A stretch of 64,000 nucleotides of DNA from Shewanella marinintestina (lineage in GTDB: Bacteria; Pseudomonadota; Gammaproteobacteria; Enterobacterales; Shewanellaceae), in assembly GCF_023283845.1 (NCBI RefSeq), contig NZ_JAKILC010000006.1, positions 62,001 to 126,000 of the forward strand, written 5' to 3'. Positions 1-9,648 of this stretch are shown one piece after another. How positions within the stretch are numbered: position 1 is the stretch's first letter; each line of letters starts with the position of its first letter. The notes under the pieces are model-generated. The model worked only from the letters and a program-made list of their open reading frames with translations. It did no database searches and was not told where the DNA came from. The translations under genes were made by a program, and so were the position numbers.

Positions 1-2
1 AT

Positions 3-44
3 GCAACTGTTGAAGCGCTTGGCGGTCTAGAAGATAGCATTTAA
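3..44 (+). CDS. 3' end of an unidentified gene (partial)
   Basis: The third reading frame is open from the window edge to a TAA at 42-44 and ends in the residues EALGGLEDSI. It is followed within 25 bases by a strong bidirectional terminator, as expected for a gene ending convergently with the M61 peptidase. Only 13 residues are visible, so no function can be given. A short ATG-to-TAG frame at 1-30 is the alternative reading. Confidence 0.3.
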   Translation, partial: ATVEALGGLEDSI

Positions 45-66
45 AATATATCCCTAGTAATCATAT

Positions 67-98
67 AAAAAAAGGCGCCTATATGGCGCCTTTTCTGT
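67..98. terminator. Bidirectional rho-independent terminator
   Basis: Perfect 10-bp stem (AAAAGGCGCC at 70-79 with GGCGCCTTTT at 85-94) and a 5-base loop, with an A-run on the left and a T-run on the right. It serves both the gene entering from the left and the minus-strand M61 peptidase ending at 111. Confidence 0.85.
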
Positions 99-110
99 TT
101 ATCAGTCGAT

Positions 111-1916
111 TTATTTAACCGCTTTAAACTGACCGTCTTTATCAAATGGCCAATCAACACCTAACCAAGCTTTAAAAAATGCTTTTTGCGAGCTGCTAGG
201 CTTATCTACACTGGTAATAGCAAGCTTACCACTTTGTTGTTCACCCAGAGTTAGAGAGACATCTTTAAGCCTATCATTACTAAATAGAGTCACAGTGATC
301 GTGTCTCCCGCTTTAAAGTCATTAATACGTGACTCAAAACCAGCCGCTGTCACTTTAAGACCATTAATCGCCACAACCTCGTCGTTAAGCACAATTCCGG
401 CATTCCAAGCGGGACCATTACGCAACACATGCGATAGTACTAATGAACCACTTTTTAACGTTACACCGGCAAAAGGCTCTACTTTACTGTCTTTGCCGTA
501 GGTGGTCTTTAAGCCTGCTTGCTCCAACAACTTGTCAAAATCTAGACTGACAGGCTGGTTAACGTATTGCAGCCACCAATTGTCATAACTAATACCACTT
601 ACCTGCTTTAGAATTTGTTTCACATCAGCAACATTGTAGCCAGCAGGAATACGATGCTCGCTATAAAGCTGACGATGTACATCACGATAGGAATGTTCAA
701 GTTCTGTTTCTTCTAGAAGCGAGAAATCTAAAGCTAGCGAGGTTAAAAAGCCTTCAGAATAAATATTAGTACTATGATTAACCGCGTAATCACCACCGCT
801 ACTCGCCCATTGGTTAGCGCTTGCACTCGCGATTGATTGTACTTCACGGCCTGGAGTTTTCTCACTTTGCGCGACACGCTTAGCTAAGTCTTCAAAAAAC
901 TCCTTCGGAGTCATCACCCCAGCACGCAGTAATAACTGGCTTTGGAAGTAACTGGTTGAACCTTCAGCAATCCAAAGTAGCTCGGTGATCTCTTCATCTT
1001 GATAATTGTATGGGACAAGTCCTTCAGGGCGATAAGCCTTCACATTCCAAGTATGAATAAATTCATGTGATGCGGTTTTAATAAAGCCCAAGTAGTCTTT
1101 ACGATCTCGGTAGCTAAATCGAGGCCGCTGAATAATCGTCGAGTTCAAATGCTCAGTTGCGCCACGAGCACCACTTGTCGCATGAACCATATAAACGTAT
1201 CTCTCAAATGGATAATCGTCCCAGATAACCTCAGCTTGACCACTAAGCTTAGTCAGATCCGCCACCATTTTATCGATATCGTAATTACCCTCTCCCCACA
1301 CAACCAACTCATACTGGCGACCATCGGCTTCAAATTCTCGATGTTCACTGATCCCTGTTTCAATCGGAGAGTCGACTAATATGTCGTAATTAGAAGCAGT
1401 AAATTCATGATTACCTTTACCGCGATCCATTCCTGAATAACTACTCCAGTCATTCGGCACTTTTAGTGATACCGCTATCGGTTCGTTTCTAAATTCAGGA
1501 CTATATACAAAGGTACCACTGGCATCTAAAAAGGCATGAGAAGCATCAATATGGTTCACCCTTTGACCCAACTTATTAGCATAAAGTTGGTAAGTTACTT
1601 TAACACTGGTGGGTTCTGATAGTGCCACTGTCCACTCACCACTGGCAGTGCGAGTCCAAGGTAAAACTTTGCCATTGTCATCAATTGCAGAAAAAGTGCG
1701 CACCGCGTCTGCTAATGGCAATACTTGATATTTACCTGTACGCCATACAGGTAAATTAACCACCAGCGCATCTGACTTAGTTTCTGGGAAATTGACTTCA
1801 ACCTTTGCTAAATGATGCTCAGGAGCTGTTAAATCAATAAGGTAATTTACGTCTGCAAAAGCATTTGCGGAGGCTAACGCACTAAAAGTTAAGATTAAGG
1901 GAACTACAGGTTTCAC
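111..1916 (-). CDS. M61 family metallopeptidase with PDZ domain
   Basis: 601-residue exported zinc aminopeptidase of the glycyl aminopeptidase (M61) family. The first 21 residues form a Sec signal peptide ending in NAFA. The thermolysin-like zinc motif HEFIH is at residues 284-288, followed by the expected downstream glutamate in WIAEGSTSYF (E318). A PDZ domain lies around residues 475-560 (segments LRNGPAWNAGI and LNDEVVAINGLKV). Length and layout are normal for the family. The start is GTG at 1916, supported by AAGGA about 8 bases upstream. It is a monocistronic minus-strand gene with a terminator just beyond its stop. Role is probably periplasmic peptide degradation; the physiological substrate is not known from the sequence. 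Confidence 0.9.
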   Translation of the reverse strand: MKPVVPLILTFSALASANAFADVNYLIDLTAPEHHLAKVEVNFPETKSDALVVNLPVWRTGKYQVLPLADAVRTFSAIDDNGKVLPWTRTASGEWTVALSEPTSVKVTYQLYANKLGQRVNHIDASHAFLDASGTFVYSPEFRNEPIAVSLKVPNDWSSYSGMDRGKGNHEFTASNYDILVDSPIETGISEHREFEADGRQYELVVWGEGNYDIDKMVADLTKLSGQAEVIWDDYPFERYVYMVHATSGARGATEHLNSTIIQRPRFSYRDRKDYLGFIKTASHEFIHTWNVKAYRPEGLVPYNYQDEEITELLWIAEGSTSYFQSQLLLRAGVMTPKEFFEDLAKRVAQSEKTPGREVQSIASASANQWASSGGDYAVNHSTNIYSEGFLTSLALDFSLLEETELEHSYRDVHRQLYSEHRIPAGYNVADVKQILKQVSGISYDNWWLQYVNQPVSLDFDKLLEQAGLKTTYGKDSKVEPFAGVTLKSGSLVLSHVLRNGPAWNAGIVLNDEVVAINGLKVTAAGFESRINDFKAGDTITVTLFSNDRLKDVSLTLGEQQSGKLAITSVDKPSSSQKAFFKAWLGVDWPFDKDGQFKAVK

Positions 1917-2042
1917 TCTCGCGTCCTTCTGTTATTATTGTTTTCGTTGAGTCGAAAAATATAACATTAGACTTAATTAGGCCAATATAATTACAAAAAT
2001 AGGCACTTAATTTAACGATTAAGTAAAAGGACCGGCATTTTA

Positions 2043-4220
2043 ATGCATATTTTCGCTACCCTACTATCAATATTACTATTCTCTATTTCTAGCTTTGGAG
2101 CCTATGCAGCTTCAAGAGATGAAGTACTTACAGAAGTACAACTGCGAGAGAAGCCAAACATACTGGCACAATCAATAGTCAATACTCTACCTCAACTACC
2201 TCAGTTGGATTCCGCAGAAACATTTGATAAATTCACTCAAAGCTACCGTCTGCCAGCAGCTGAATTAATTCGCAATATTCAGCTTACAGCCCGCTTAAAG
2301 ATGGAACTTTATAATAAAGAGAAAGATCGCTACCTAGCAGCCAAGAGCTTAATTGAGCAATTAGCGCATATAAGCCACAGCCCATTTGATAAGAGTTACT
2401 TACTTATGCTTAAGGGGCGTTACCTTGGCCGTAGCCAACAGGATTACGCTGGCGCCATAGAATATTATCAACAAGCCATACCTCTGATTGAGCAATCAAC
2501 AGTTCTCGCAGATCAGGTTTTGCTTTATACATTGCAAGAGCATTTAAGCATGATGCATATGATCATGCGTCAAAAAGAGTCAGCATTAATACATTTAAAA
2601 AAACTGATCTCAACGGCTAAGAAAATTGAAAACAATTACCTGACCGCTCATGCTGAGTCGGTTTTGGGTAAGTATTTTTACAAACAGAATCAGCTTGGTA
2701 AATCACTGTCGCACTACACTGAAGCGGTAAAATACACCCGCGGTGGTAAGAATCCATCACAAAATGCGCATATCGAACTTCAGCTGGCACGGGTTTATCG
2801 TGATCTTGCCTCTTGGGATGAGGCCCTAAAATCAGCCAACAAAGCTGCAGATGCATTTACACAGTTGGGTAATCTAAATTACGTATCATCCTCGATGACT
2901 GTGATAGCGATGATTTATGCAAATCAAGACCTATGGTATCAAGCAATTGATTACCATTTAAATGCCCAACAAATTGAAACACAGCTCGGCAACTACATAG
3001 GCCTAGGCTTGAACTTGCACAACATAGGCGAAGCTTATTTTAAAATAGGCGATACCCAGAACTCGTTAAGTAATCTTAAACAAGCTAATGCCATCTTTAC
3101 CTCTAAAAAAGCTGAACATTATTTAGTTTATAACGACCTACTGATCGCCGAAGTCACAGCAAGTGTAAGCCAGTGGCAAGAATCACAACTTTATGCAACA
3201 AAAGCAGCCAAAATAGCAGAGTCAAAGCAATTAAATGAAGAACTTAAAGAAGCATTAGAGCGGCAAGCATACGCGCAAGAACAATTAGGCCTATATGAGC
3301 AAGCCTATAACAGCATCCAACAGCTGCAAACACTCAATAGCCAAGCGACACCGCAAGCTTCAGAGCTTGATAAACAGCGCTCACAAGTTAAAGAGCAAAA
3401 ACTAAAACTTAAGATCAGTAAGCTACAAAATGAGCTACAAGATAAATCTGAACAGTTAAATATCACTCGTTTAGTCAGTATTCTATGTGTGTTTCCACTG
3501 TGTTTACTTATATTATTATCGGTAAAACAATGGCGGATAAAAAACAAACTAGCTACAGCTAATCAAGAATTACAAGCCACTCAGTTACTCGAACCTTTTA
3601 CGCAACAACCAAGTTACTTAAGCTTTAAGCTTAATTTTGAAAACCAAAATGAAAAGCAACAAAAAACCTTGGCGCTCGTCTCACTTTCTGCGCAACTTGA
3701 TTCAGATTTAACTCAAGGTTTTGAATGCAATGCCGACATGAATAGACAACAGCTGCTTGCGATTAAAAACGCATTAGACTGCAAAGCATATATTATTAGG
3801 CCTGGCGTTTTCTTAATTAGCTTAGATAGCATCATTGAAGCTAATCAACTACTAGCCCAGCTAAGAGATATTATTGATAGCAATCACGGCCAGACAAGTA
3901 TTCACATGGGTATTTTGCACCGTCCGTTATTAGCTGATTTAGCGATAAAGCTCTCTGCTGAACAACACTTTTTAAGCTTACAAATGATGTTATCAGCGGC
4001 GAGAACCTTGGGCCTAAGCCAAGATTACTTTGTCACCATGAAAACCCTTAACTTTGCCTCAGCGGGGATCTTTAATAAACCGCTGTACCTTAATATAGAA
4101 AAGAGCATTGTTAGGGGGATAGTCAAAATTGAAACCAATGGTGATAAAGACAATATTGTTTGGCCGAGATGGAAGATCCATCAAAATATCGATATAAATG
4201 ACGATAAAGTAGACATTTAA
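2043..4220 (+). CDS. Membrane TPR protein with degenerate GGDEF-like C-terminus
   Basis: 725 residues. The N-terminal signal peptide (cleavage near AYA-AS) is followed by roughly 400 residues of helical tetratricopeptide-type repeats (for example YAGAIEYYQQAIPL, WYQAIDYHLNAQQIE). A charged coiled coil leads to one transmembrane helix near residues 475-495. The last ~190 residues have the pattern of a GGDEF fold, but PGVFLISL stands where the active-site loop belongs, so no cyclase activity is expected. A periplasmic TPR sensor with a cytoplasmic signalling remnant is my inference. The ribosome site AAAGGA lies upstream of 2043. It sits 118 bases before a catalytically intact diguanylate cyclase on the same strand, which suggests a functional pair. 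Confidence 0.72.
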   Translation: MHIFATLLSILLFSISSFGAYAASRDEVLTEVQLREKPNILAQSIVNTLPQLPQLDSAETFDKFTQSYRLPAAELIRNIQLTARLKMELYNKEKDRYLAAKSLIEQLAHISHSPFDKSYLLMLKGRYLGRSQQDYAGAIEYYQQAIPLIEQSTVLADQVLLYTLQEHLSMMHMIMRQKESALIHLKKLISTAKKIENNYLTAHAESVLGKYFYKQNQLGKSLSHYTEAVKYTRGGKNPSQNAHIELQLARVYRDLASWDEALKSANKAADAFTQLGNLNYVSSSMTVIAMIYANQDLWYQAIDYHLNAQQIETQLGNYIGLGLNLHNIGEAYFKIGDTQNSLSNLKQANAIFTSKKAEHYLVYNDLLIAEVTASVSQWQESQLYATKAAKIAESKQLNEELKEALERQAYAQEQLGLYEQAYNSIQQLQTLNSQATPQASELDKQRSQVKEQKLKLKISKLQNELQDKSEQLNITRLVSILCVFPLCLLILLSVKQWRIKNKLATANQELQATQLLEPFTQQPSYLSFKLNFENQNEKQQKTLALVSLSAQLDSDLTQGFECNADMNRQQLLAIKNALDCKAYIIRPGVFLISLDSIIEANQLLAQLRDIIDSNHGQTSIHMGILHRPLLADLAIKLSAEQHFLSLQMMLSAARTLGLSQDYFVTMKTLNFASAGIFNKPLYLNIEKSIVRGIVKIETNGDKDNIVWPRWKIHQNIDINDDKVDI

Positions 4221-4338
4221 GTGATTATAAGTAAAGGCGTGATGATGTTAATTTCTCTTTTTCAGTACTACTGCTAAGATAAGTACTCAAACGTTAAAGA
4301 TAGACTAAGTCGCGTAATTTATAGGGAAAAACCTAAGC

Positions 4339-5895
4339 ATGAAGGATGCAGCCATAAGCACATCTCAAATAAGCTTGTTACAGCAAAAACTCTATACCGC
4401 CAAGCAGGCATTAGAGGAGATGAACGAAGAGCAAAATGAAAAGCTGCACATCCTCATGCAATTTATTGGTCAGCTCAGCCTTGCTTGTAAAGGGCAGAAC
4501 TTAGAGCTCGATAATAAACTAGCAAAATTACGTCATAAATTGGCTAACTTTAGCCAAGTTGAAGACTCCCTAGTCGATCTTAACGAAGCCGATACCATAC
4601 TTAAGCAGCAATACGCTCGTATTATGCTTCAGCTCGAAGATAGCCGTCAGGCGTTGGCTAAAATGGTTAGCCAAATTCAACGTATTGAATCTCTTCCTAG
4701 CAAATTAAGACTCGAAATTTCTTATTTTAAGAAAGAACTGACTAAGCCACTGCATACTTATTGGGACTACATCCCTAAAGTCGAAAAGGTCGTTAACTTT
4801 TATGATGAAATCTTAAAAGAACAACTAAACCTCGGCGAGCAATTTGAGATCTTACCGCGTCATAGGCAATCCGCGCACGAACTAGCACAGCTACTATCTG
4901 AAATAGAATTCAGAAAAGAGCAACGTGAACAAATTGCACAGATAAAAAAGTCATTAACAGAAGATTTTGAGCTAACAACACTACTTGATGCTTATCAAGT
5001 TGTACTTGGCTTATTGTTGGATAATATTGCGCGAGAGAAAACAGCCTCACAAGAGTTTCTATTTGTACTGAATAACGCGCTAAGCAATGTACAAGATGTG
5101 GTGACAGAGTCTTACAGCCACTCTGTAAAAAGTTTTCAGGTGAGTAAACAGCTTAATCGCGATATTAACGGCCAAGTCGATAACGTTGGTGAAGCGGTCA
5201 TTGAAGTCAATGATATCGATGAATTAAAAAATCAAATTACTAGCCATTTAGCGTCACTGCGAAAATCCCTTGGCCGCAAAGAGTTATTAGAAAATAGAGA
5301 GCAAGCCCAACTAAAACAGTCAGTAGAAGCGCTGCGCCGCGAACTCAAAGAACTAAGTAAAGAAACCGAATCATACAAAGAACGCTTATTTGAGCAACAA
5401 AAACTCAATCTACTCGATTCGCTGACTCAACTGCCAAACCGCAGTGCGCTAGAAGAAAGGATGGATATCGAGTATCGCAATTATCAGCGTACTAACCAGC
5501 CCTTATGGGTCGCTGTCGCCGATATTGATCACTTCAAAACAATTAACGACAGTTTTGGCCACAGCACTGGTGATAAAACTTTGCAAGTCATTGCTATGGC
5601 AATAAAAAACTCACTAAGAGAGTCTGAGTTCGTTGCCCGTTACGGTGGTGAAGAATTTGTTCTATTACTACCAGATATCGCCGATAGTGACATCCTTCCA
5701 TTACTCAACCGCGTAAGAGAGAAAGTAAAAAGTATTCCGTTTAAGTTTAAAAATCAGCGAATTACAGTTACAGTATCTATAGGCGCAGCACAAATAATTG
5801 AAAATGAGCTCATCACAGAAACATTTGATAGAGCTGACGCTGCGCTATACAAAGCCAAAAACGAAAGCAGAGATAGAGTTATAATCGACTTCTAA
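4339..5895 (+). CDS. Diguanylate cyclase (GGDEF) with long helical N-terminus
   Basis: 518 residues, no signal peptide or membrane segment. Residues 1-345 are strongly helical, with coiled-coil stretches on either side of the middle and just before the catalytic domain. The GGDEF domain fills the last ~170 residues: the entry motif DSLTQLPNR, the metal-binding DIDHFK, and the active-site GGEEF at 436-440. The GGEEF form is active in known cyclases. The inhibitory I-site reads RESE rather than RxxD, so product inhibition may be weakened. Expected reaction: 2 GTP to c-di-GMP in the cytosol. It follows the TPR/vestigial-GGDEF gene and precedes ppnN by 76 bases. Confidence 0.9.
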   Translation: MKDAAISTSQISLLQQKLYTAKQALEEMNEEQNEKLHILMQFIGQLSLACKGQNLELDNKLAKLRHKLANFSQVEDSLVDLNEADTILKQQYARIMLQLEDSRQALAKMVSQIQRIESLPSKLRLEISYFKKELTKPLHTYWDYIPKVEKVVNFYDEILKEQLNLGEQFEILPRHRQSAHELAQLLSEIEFRKEQREQIAQIKKSLTEDFELTTLLDAYQVVLGLLLDNIAREKTASQEFLFVLNNALSNVQDVVTESYSHSVKSFQVSKQLNRDINGQVDNVGEAVIEVNDIDELKNQITSHLASLRKSLGRKELLENREQAQLKQSVEALRRELKELSKETESYKERLFEQQKLNLLDSLTQLPNRSALEERMDIEYRNYQRTNQPLWVAVADIDHFKTINDSFGHSTGDKTLQVIAMAIKNSLRESEFVARYGGEEFVLLLPDIADSDILPLLNRVREKVKSIPFKFKNQRITVTVSIGAAQIIENELITETFDRADAALYKAKNESRDRVIIDF

Positions 5896-5971
5896 GTTTC
5901 CCCTGTGTTAACACTCGTTATCACGCATGCCTTTGCGGGACCACTTAGCTATCACTGCTTAAGGAGTTGCT

Positions 5972-7324
5972 ATGATAGTAAAAATTAGTCCCCGAGGTAG
6001 CCTAGATCAACTGTCTCAATTAGAGGTTGATCGATTAAAGCAAAATGCCAAAAGTGAGCTTTACCAGCTCTACCGCAGTTGTTCATTAGCCGTTCTTGCA
6101 TCAGGCCTACAAAGCGATAATGCCGAAGGTTTATTTACCCAATTCAGCGAATTTAATATTAATGTGCTGCGCAGAGAGCGCGGCATTAAAATAGAGCTGA
6201 CCAATCCTCCAGAAGAAGCCTTTGTAGATGGTGAGATTATTGCGGGGATCCAGGAGCATCTGTTTTCAGTACTTAGAGATATTGTCTACATCAACGATAA
6301 ATACGACAACCTCAAGCATATCAATCTAACTAATGCTAACCATATTACTAACGTAGTATTTGATATCCTACGTAATGCACGTTCGATGCCGATGTTAGAT
6401 CCCAATATTGTAGTTTGTTGGGGGGGACACAGTATTAACCCGATTGAGTACCAATATACCCGCGAAGTGGGCTATGAATTAGGTTTGCGTAAGCTCGATA
6501 TTTGTACCGGTTGTGGCCCTGGTGCCATGGAAGGGCCAATGAAAGGTGCCGCGATTGGCCATGCTAAGCAACGTGTTAACCATGCTCGTTATATCGGTTT
6601 AACTGAGCCGAGTATTATTGCTGCCGAGCCACCAAACCAGATTGTAAATGAACTAGTGATTTTACCGGACATTGAAAAACGCCTAGAAGCTTTTGTTCGC
6701 TTGGGGCACGGTATTATTATCTTCCCTGGTGGTGCTGGTACCGCAGAAGAACTATTGTACCTACTGGGTATTTTACTTAACAAAGATAATCAAGATATTC
6801 CCTTCCCATTAGTGCTAACGGGCCCTAAAGAAAGCGAAGAGTACTTTTTGCGTATTGATGAGTTTATTGCGGCGACTTTAGGTGAAGAAGCTCAAAGTAA
6901 ATATCAGATTATTATTGATGATCCAGCAAAAGTTGCGCGAATTCAAAAACAAGCGATGGAAGATATTAAAAAGTTCCGTAAAGACAACGGTGACTCATAC
7001 CAATATCAATGGTCGTTAAAAATTGAACCCGAGTTCCAGCTACCATTTGAACCGACCCATGAAGTCATGAGTAACTTAGATCTGCATTTTCAAACTAACA
7101 AAGCTGAACTTGCAGCCAACCTACGTAAAGCGTTTTCTGGTATTGTGGCAGGTAATGTCAAAATGGACACAATCAAAGCTATTGAGGCACATGGTCCTTT
7201 TGAGCTTAAAGGCGACCCTAGGCTAATGGGGTTGATGGATGAACTGTTAAGCGCTTTTGTATCTCAGCAACGAATGAAGCTACCAGGTAGTGCTTATGTG
7301 CCCTGTTACAAAGTGATCAAATAA
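5972..7324 (+). CDS. ppnN: Nucleotide 5'-monophosphate nucleosidase PpnN (YgdH)
   Basis: 450 residues, close to the 454 of E. coli PpnN. The LOG-family nucleotide-binding core contains [10 protein letters not shown], the glycine-rich [15 protein letters not shown], and the signature PGGAGTAEE with its catalytic-site glutamates. N- and C-terminal extensions match PpnN rather than the short cytokinin-type LOG proteins. In E. coli the enzyme splits purine and pyrimidine 5'-NMPs into base and ribose 5-phosphate and is controlled by (p)ppGpp. The start ATG at 5972 has AAGGAG 8 bases upstream. It lies just before xni on the same strand. Confidence 0.95.
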   Translation: MIVKISPRGSLDQLSQLEVDRLKQNAKSELYQLYRSCSLAVLASGLQSDNAEGLFTQFSEFNINVLRRERGIKIELTNPPEEAFVDGEIIAGIQEHLFSVLRDIVYINDKYDNLKHINLTNANHITNVVFDILRNARSMPMLDPNIVVCWGGHSINPIEYQYTREVGYELGLRKLDICTGCGPGAMEGPMKGAAIGHAKQRVNHARYIGLTEPSIIAAEPPNQIVNELVILPDIEKRLEAFVRLGHGIIIFPGGAGTAEELLYLLGILLNKDNQDIPFPLVLTGPKESEEYFLRIDEFIAATLGEEAQSKYQIIIDDPAKVARIQKQAMEDIKKFRKDNGDSYQYQWSLKIEPEFQLPFEPTHEVMSNLDLHFQTNKAELAANLRKAFSGIVAGNVKMDTIKAIEAHGPFELKGDPRLMGLMDELLSAFVSQQRMKLPGSAYVPCYKVIK

Positions 7325-7368
7325 CCTGAACCTAGGTTAATTTAAACGGTATTAAGATAAACAATTAG

Positions 7369-8127
7369 ATGAATAAATTTCTCATTATAGATGGCATGAA
7401 CTTAGTGCGGCGCATTCACGCCGCACAGCCTAATGAATCGGATGTATCTGGATTGAAAGAGCGAGTGAATGGTGCATGCCGCAAACTCATCAAGTTCCAT
7501 CAGCCAACTCATGCAGCAATAGTGTGGGATGGAAATGCCGTTTCTTGGCGTAAAGCCCTATATGAAGATTATAAAAAAGGCCGTAAGCCAATGCCTGAAG
7601 CATTAGCGAATACCTTGGCAGATCTAAAAAATTATCTCGCTGAAAACCAGATTAATTCTATAGAGGCTGAGTCTGAGGCTGACGATGTCATTGCCACCCT
7701 AGCCTCAAAGCTTGCGAACATCAATGGTGAAGCCATAATAGTATCCACCGACAAGGGCTTTAGCCAGCTAAATAATCCAAATATCAAACAATGGGATCAT
7801 TTTAGTCAAGCTTACCTAACCATAGAAGATATGGAAGCAAAGCTTGGGATAGAAAGAGCGCAACTCATTGACTATCTAGCACTTGCTGGAGACAGTGGTA
7901 ACAAGATCCCTGGCGTCCCCGGAATCGGCCCTAAGTCAGCAGTAGAGCTATTGAAAATTTTCCGCTCGCTGGCGAACATTTATAACTCCATTGATAAAGT
8001 TGGTTCAAAACAAGCCAAAAAGCTGGAAGCTGGCAAACAAATGGCCCGCCTGAGTTATAAACTTGTGCAACTGCAATTAGATATTCCTTTAAACGTCAAT
8101 CTAAAGCAGTTTAGATTAGAAGCGTAA
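7369..8127 (+). CDS. xni: Flap endonuclease Xni (ExoIX)
   Basis: 252 residues, normal for Xni. The N-terminal PIN-like fold begins FLIIDGMNLVRRIHA, the acidic metal site is in EAESEADDVIATLA, and the helix-three-turn-helix DNA/K+ binding motif is GVPGIGPKSAVELL. Members are 5' flap endonucleases that lack part of the acidic cluster of the PolI 5' nuclease. The gene follows ppnN by 44 bases, and no strong ribosome site is visible before the ATG, which could reflect coupling to upstream translation. Confidence 0.93.
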   Translation: MNKFLIIDGMNLVRRIHAAQPNESDVSGLKERVNGACRKLIKFHQPTHAAIVWDGNAVSWRKALYEDYKKGRKPMPEALANTLADLKNYLAENQINSIEAESEADDVIATLASKLANINGEAIIVSTDKGFSQLNNPNIKQWDHFSQAYLTIEDMEAKLGIERAQLIDYLALAGDSGNKIPGVPGIGPKSAVELLKIFRSLANIYNSIDKVGSKQAKKLEAGKQMARLSYKLVQLQLDIPLNVNLKQFRLEA

Positions 8128-8244
8128 CAGCCAAGTTAGCTTTACACCTGTTAACATAAAGTTGCATTTATAGCATTTACCCTCACGCATTCAAGTAGTA
8201 TCTTTACCCTATTAAAGGAAATGCGTGAAGGAAGCACTATTCCG

Positions 8245-8631
8245 ATGAAATCAAAACTCCCCGTAATCATCATTAGTATCTTTGTCACTTATGTCGCGTT
8301 TGTTGCTGTGATCATGGCAACTTACGACCCCAGCCCAGACGAAATGGATTGGGAAGATAGGCAAGCTTATAACCTCGCTCAAATGAGTGAAGTAACTTTA
8401 GGCCAAAGTATCGAAGAGATTAAATCATTATTCGGTAAGGCAGACTTTTCTGAGGCTAAACTCTCCCAAGAAAGTCAGCTACAAGTGCTCTTTTACCGAA
8501 CTCACCATAAAGAGTCTGATGGTGAAACTACAAAAGAAGAATGCACCCCAATGTTATTTAAACAAGGTAAGCTTATTGCGTGGGGTGAGGATACCTATAA
8601 ACAATACCTAGCAAGCTCTATTGATAGCTAA
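8245..8631 (+). CDS. DUF3192 family membrane-anchored protein
   Basis: 128 residues from the ATG at 8245, which has GAAGGAA 11 bases upstream. An ATG at 8221 in the same frame has its purine run only one base away and is less likely. One N-terminal hydrophobic helix (LPVIIISIFVTYVAFVAVIM) is followed by a ~95-residue soluble domain containing VTLGQSIEEIKSLFGKADFSEA, a beta-lactamase-inhibitor/SmpA-like repeat pattern typical of DUF3192. Function is unknown. A terminator follows 20 bases after the stop. Confidence 0.75.
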   Translation: MKSKLPVIIISIFVTYVAFVAVIMATYDPSPDEMDWEDRQAYNLAQMSEVTLGQSIEEIKSLFGKADFSEAKLSQESQLQVLFYRTHHKESDGETTKEECTPMLFKQGKLIAWGEDTYKQYLASSIDS

Positions 8632-8651
8632 GCTATCAGTCTGACCGCATT

Positions 8652-8683
8652 AAAAAAGCAGTGCACAAGGTCACTGCTTTTTT
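8652..8683 (+). terminator. Rho-independent terminator
   Basis: Stem AAAAAAGCAGTG (8652-8663) pairs with CACTGCTTTTTT (8672-8683) around an 8-base loop. It can act in both directions and lies between the convergent DUF3192 and MarC-family genes. Confidence 0.85.
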
Positions 8684-8718
8684 ATGCTTGTGTCGTTTAA
8701 ATAACTCCGCTAAACGAG

Positions 8719-9357
8719 TTAACCAAGAACCTTAAATGCCCCCTGTAAGCCTTCTACCGCCATCTGGGTACCGATCACAGCTAGAATAAGTCCCATCATT
8801 CGAGTGATCGCTCCTAGCGCTGCGCTTCCTAAATAGCTGACCAAGCGACCACCAAAGATAAAGAACACATAAGTGATAACACACAGTACCCCGAACGAAC
8901 CAATAGTACTAATGAGCTCTGGCGCGCCACCAGCTGCAGTATAATTCATCGCTGTTGCGATAGTGCCTGGCCCCGCTAAGATAGGCAGAGCTAAAGGTGA
9001 TACAGCAACACTCAGTTTTGCTTCAAGAGATTCATCTTCAGGCTTATCTTTGTCATGGTGCACAGAAGATTGGTTGCCTTGTAGCATATGAAAGCCAATT
9101 AGAAATACCAGTAAGCCGCCTGTGATCCTAAAGGCGGATAGTGAAATACCAAATAAATGGAAGATAAACTGCCCCGATATAGCAAATAAACTAATAATCA
9201 CAAAAGCGATAATTAATGCTCTAAAAGCGATTAGCCGAGTAGTCTTTTCATCATACTCTGAGGTCAGCCCTAAAAAAATTGGTACGTTCGCAATCGGATT
9301 CATTATGGCAAAGAAGCCCATAAAGACGGCCCCGACATGCATCCATATCCCATCCAT
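8719..9357 (-). CDS. MarC/YhgN family (UPF0056) integral membrane protein
   Basis: 212 residues with six predicted hydrophobic helices. The family halves are visible: FFAIMNPIANVPIFLGLT near the start and AVSPLALPILAGPGTIATAMNY near residue 125, separated by a hydrophilic loop rich in His/Asp/Lys. MarC-family proteins have been described as putative small-molecule exporters, but MarC itself is not a proven drug pump. ATG at 9357 has AAGGAA about 8 bases upstream. It is monocistronic and convergent with the DUF3192 gene. Confidence 0.85.
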   Translation of the reverse strand: MDGIWMHVGAVFMGFFAIMNPIANVPIFLGLTSEYDEKTTRLIAFRALIIAFVIISLFAISGQFIFHLFGISLSAFRITGGLLVFLIGFHMLQGNQSSVHHDKDKPEDESLEAKLSVAVSPLALPILAGPGTIATAMNYTAAGGAPELISTIGSFGVLCVITYVFFIFGGRLVSYLGSAALGAITRMMGLILAVIGTQMAVEGLQGAFKVLG

Positions 9358-9600
9358 GTATTATTTCCTTTGATTTGAGTCGTTCAGTTATAGATTATGC
9401 AGATATCTCATCCTATTACGACCCTTGAGCCACATCAATTAATTATTTTACACTGCAATTTACATATACAATGCTTTATCTTAGGTAGCAGATTTACATT
9501 ATCGAATGATGGGATTGAATTATTTGAAGAGCTGTCCTTTCACTTTTCACCGCTCCCTACGTCACTCATAGGCAGCAATGGGCTTATGACTCTTAAAGTA

Positions 9601-9631
9601 AAAAAAATGCCGGATACAATATCCGGCATTT
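9601..9631 (-). terminator. Terminator of the S9 peptidase gene
   Basis: A 12-bp stem (AAATGCCGGATA at 9605-9616 with 9620-9631) and a 3-base loop. On the minus strand it is followed by a run of Ts, 18 bases beyond the stop of the S9 peptidase. Confidence 0.85.
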
Positions 9632-9648
9632 AGATGGAATTATGAAGT

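Noticed and set aside
9397..9633. 78-residue plus-strand frame between the MarC-family and S9 peptidase genes
   Set aside because: No ribosome site or family features, and it reads through the S9 peptidase terminator hairpin.
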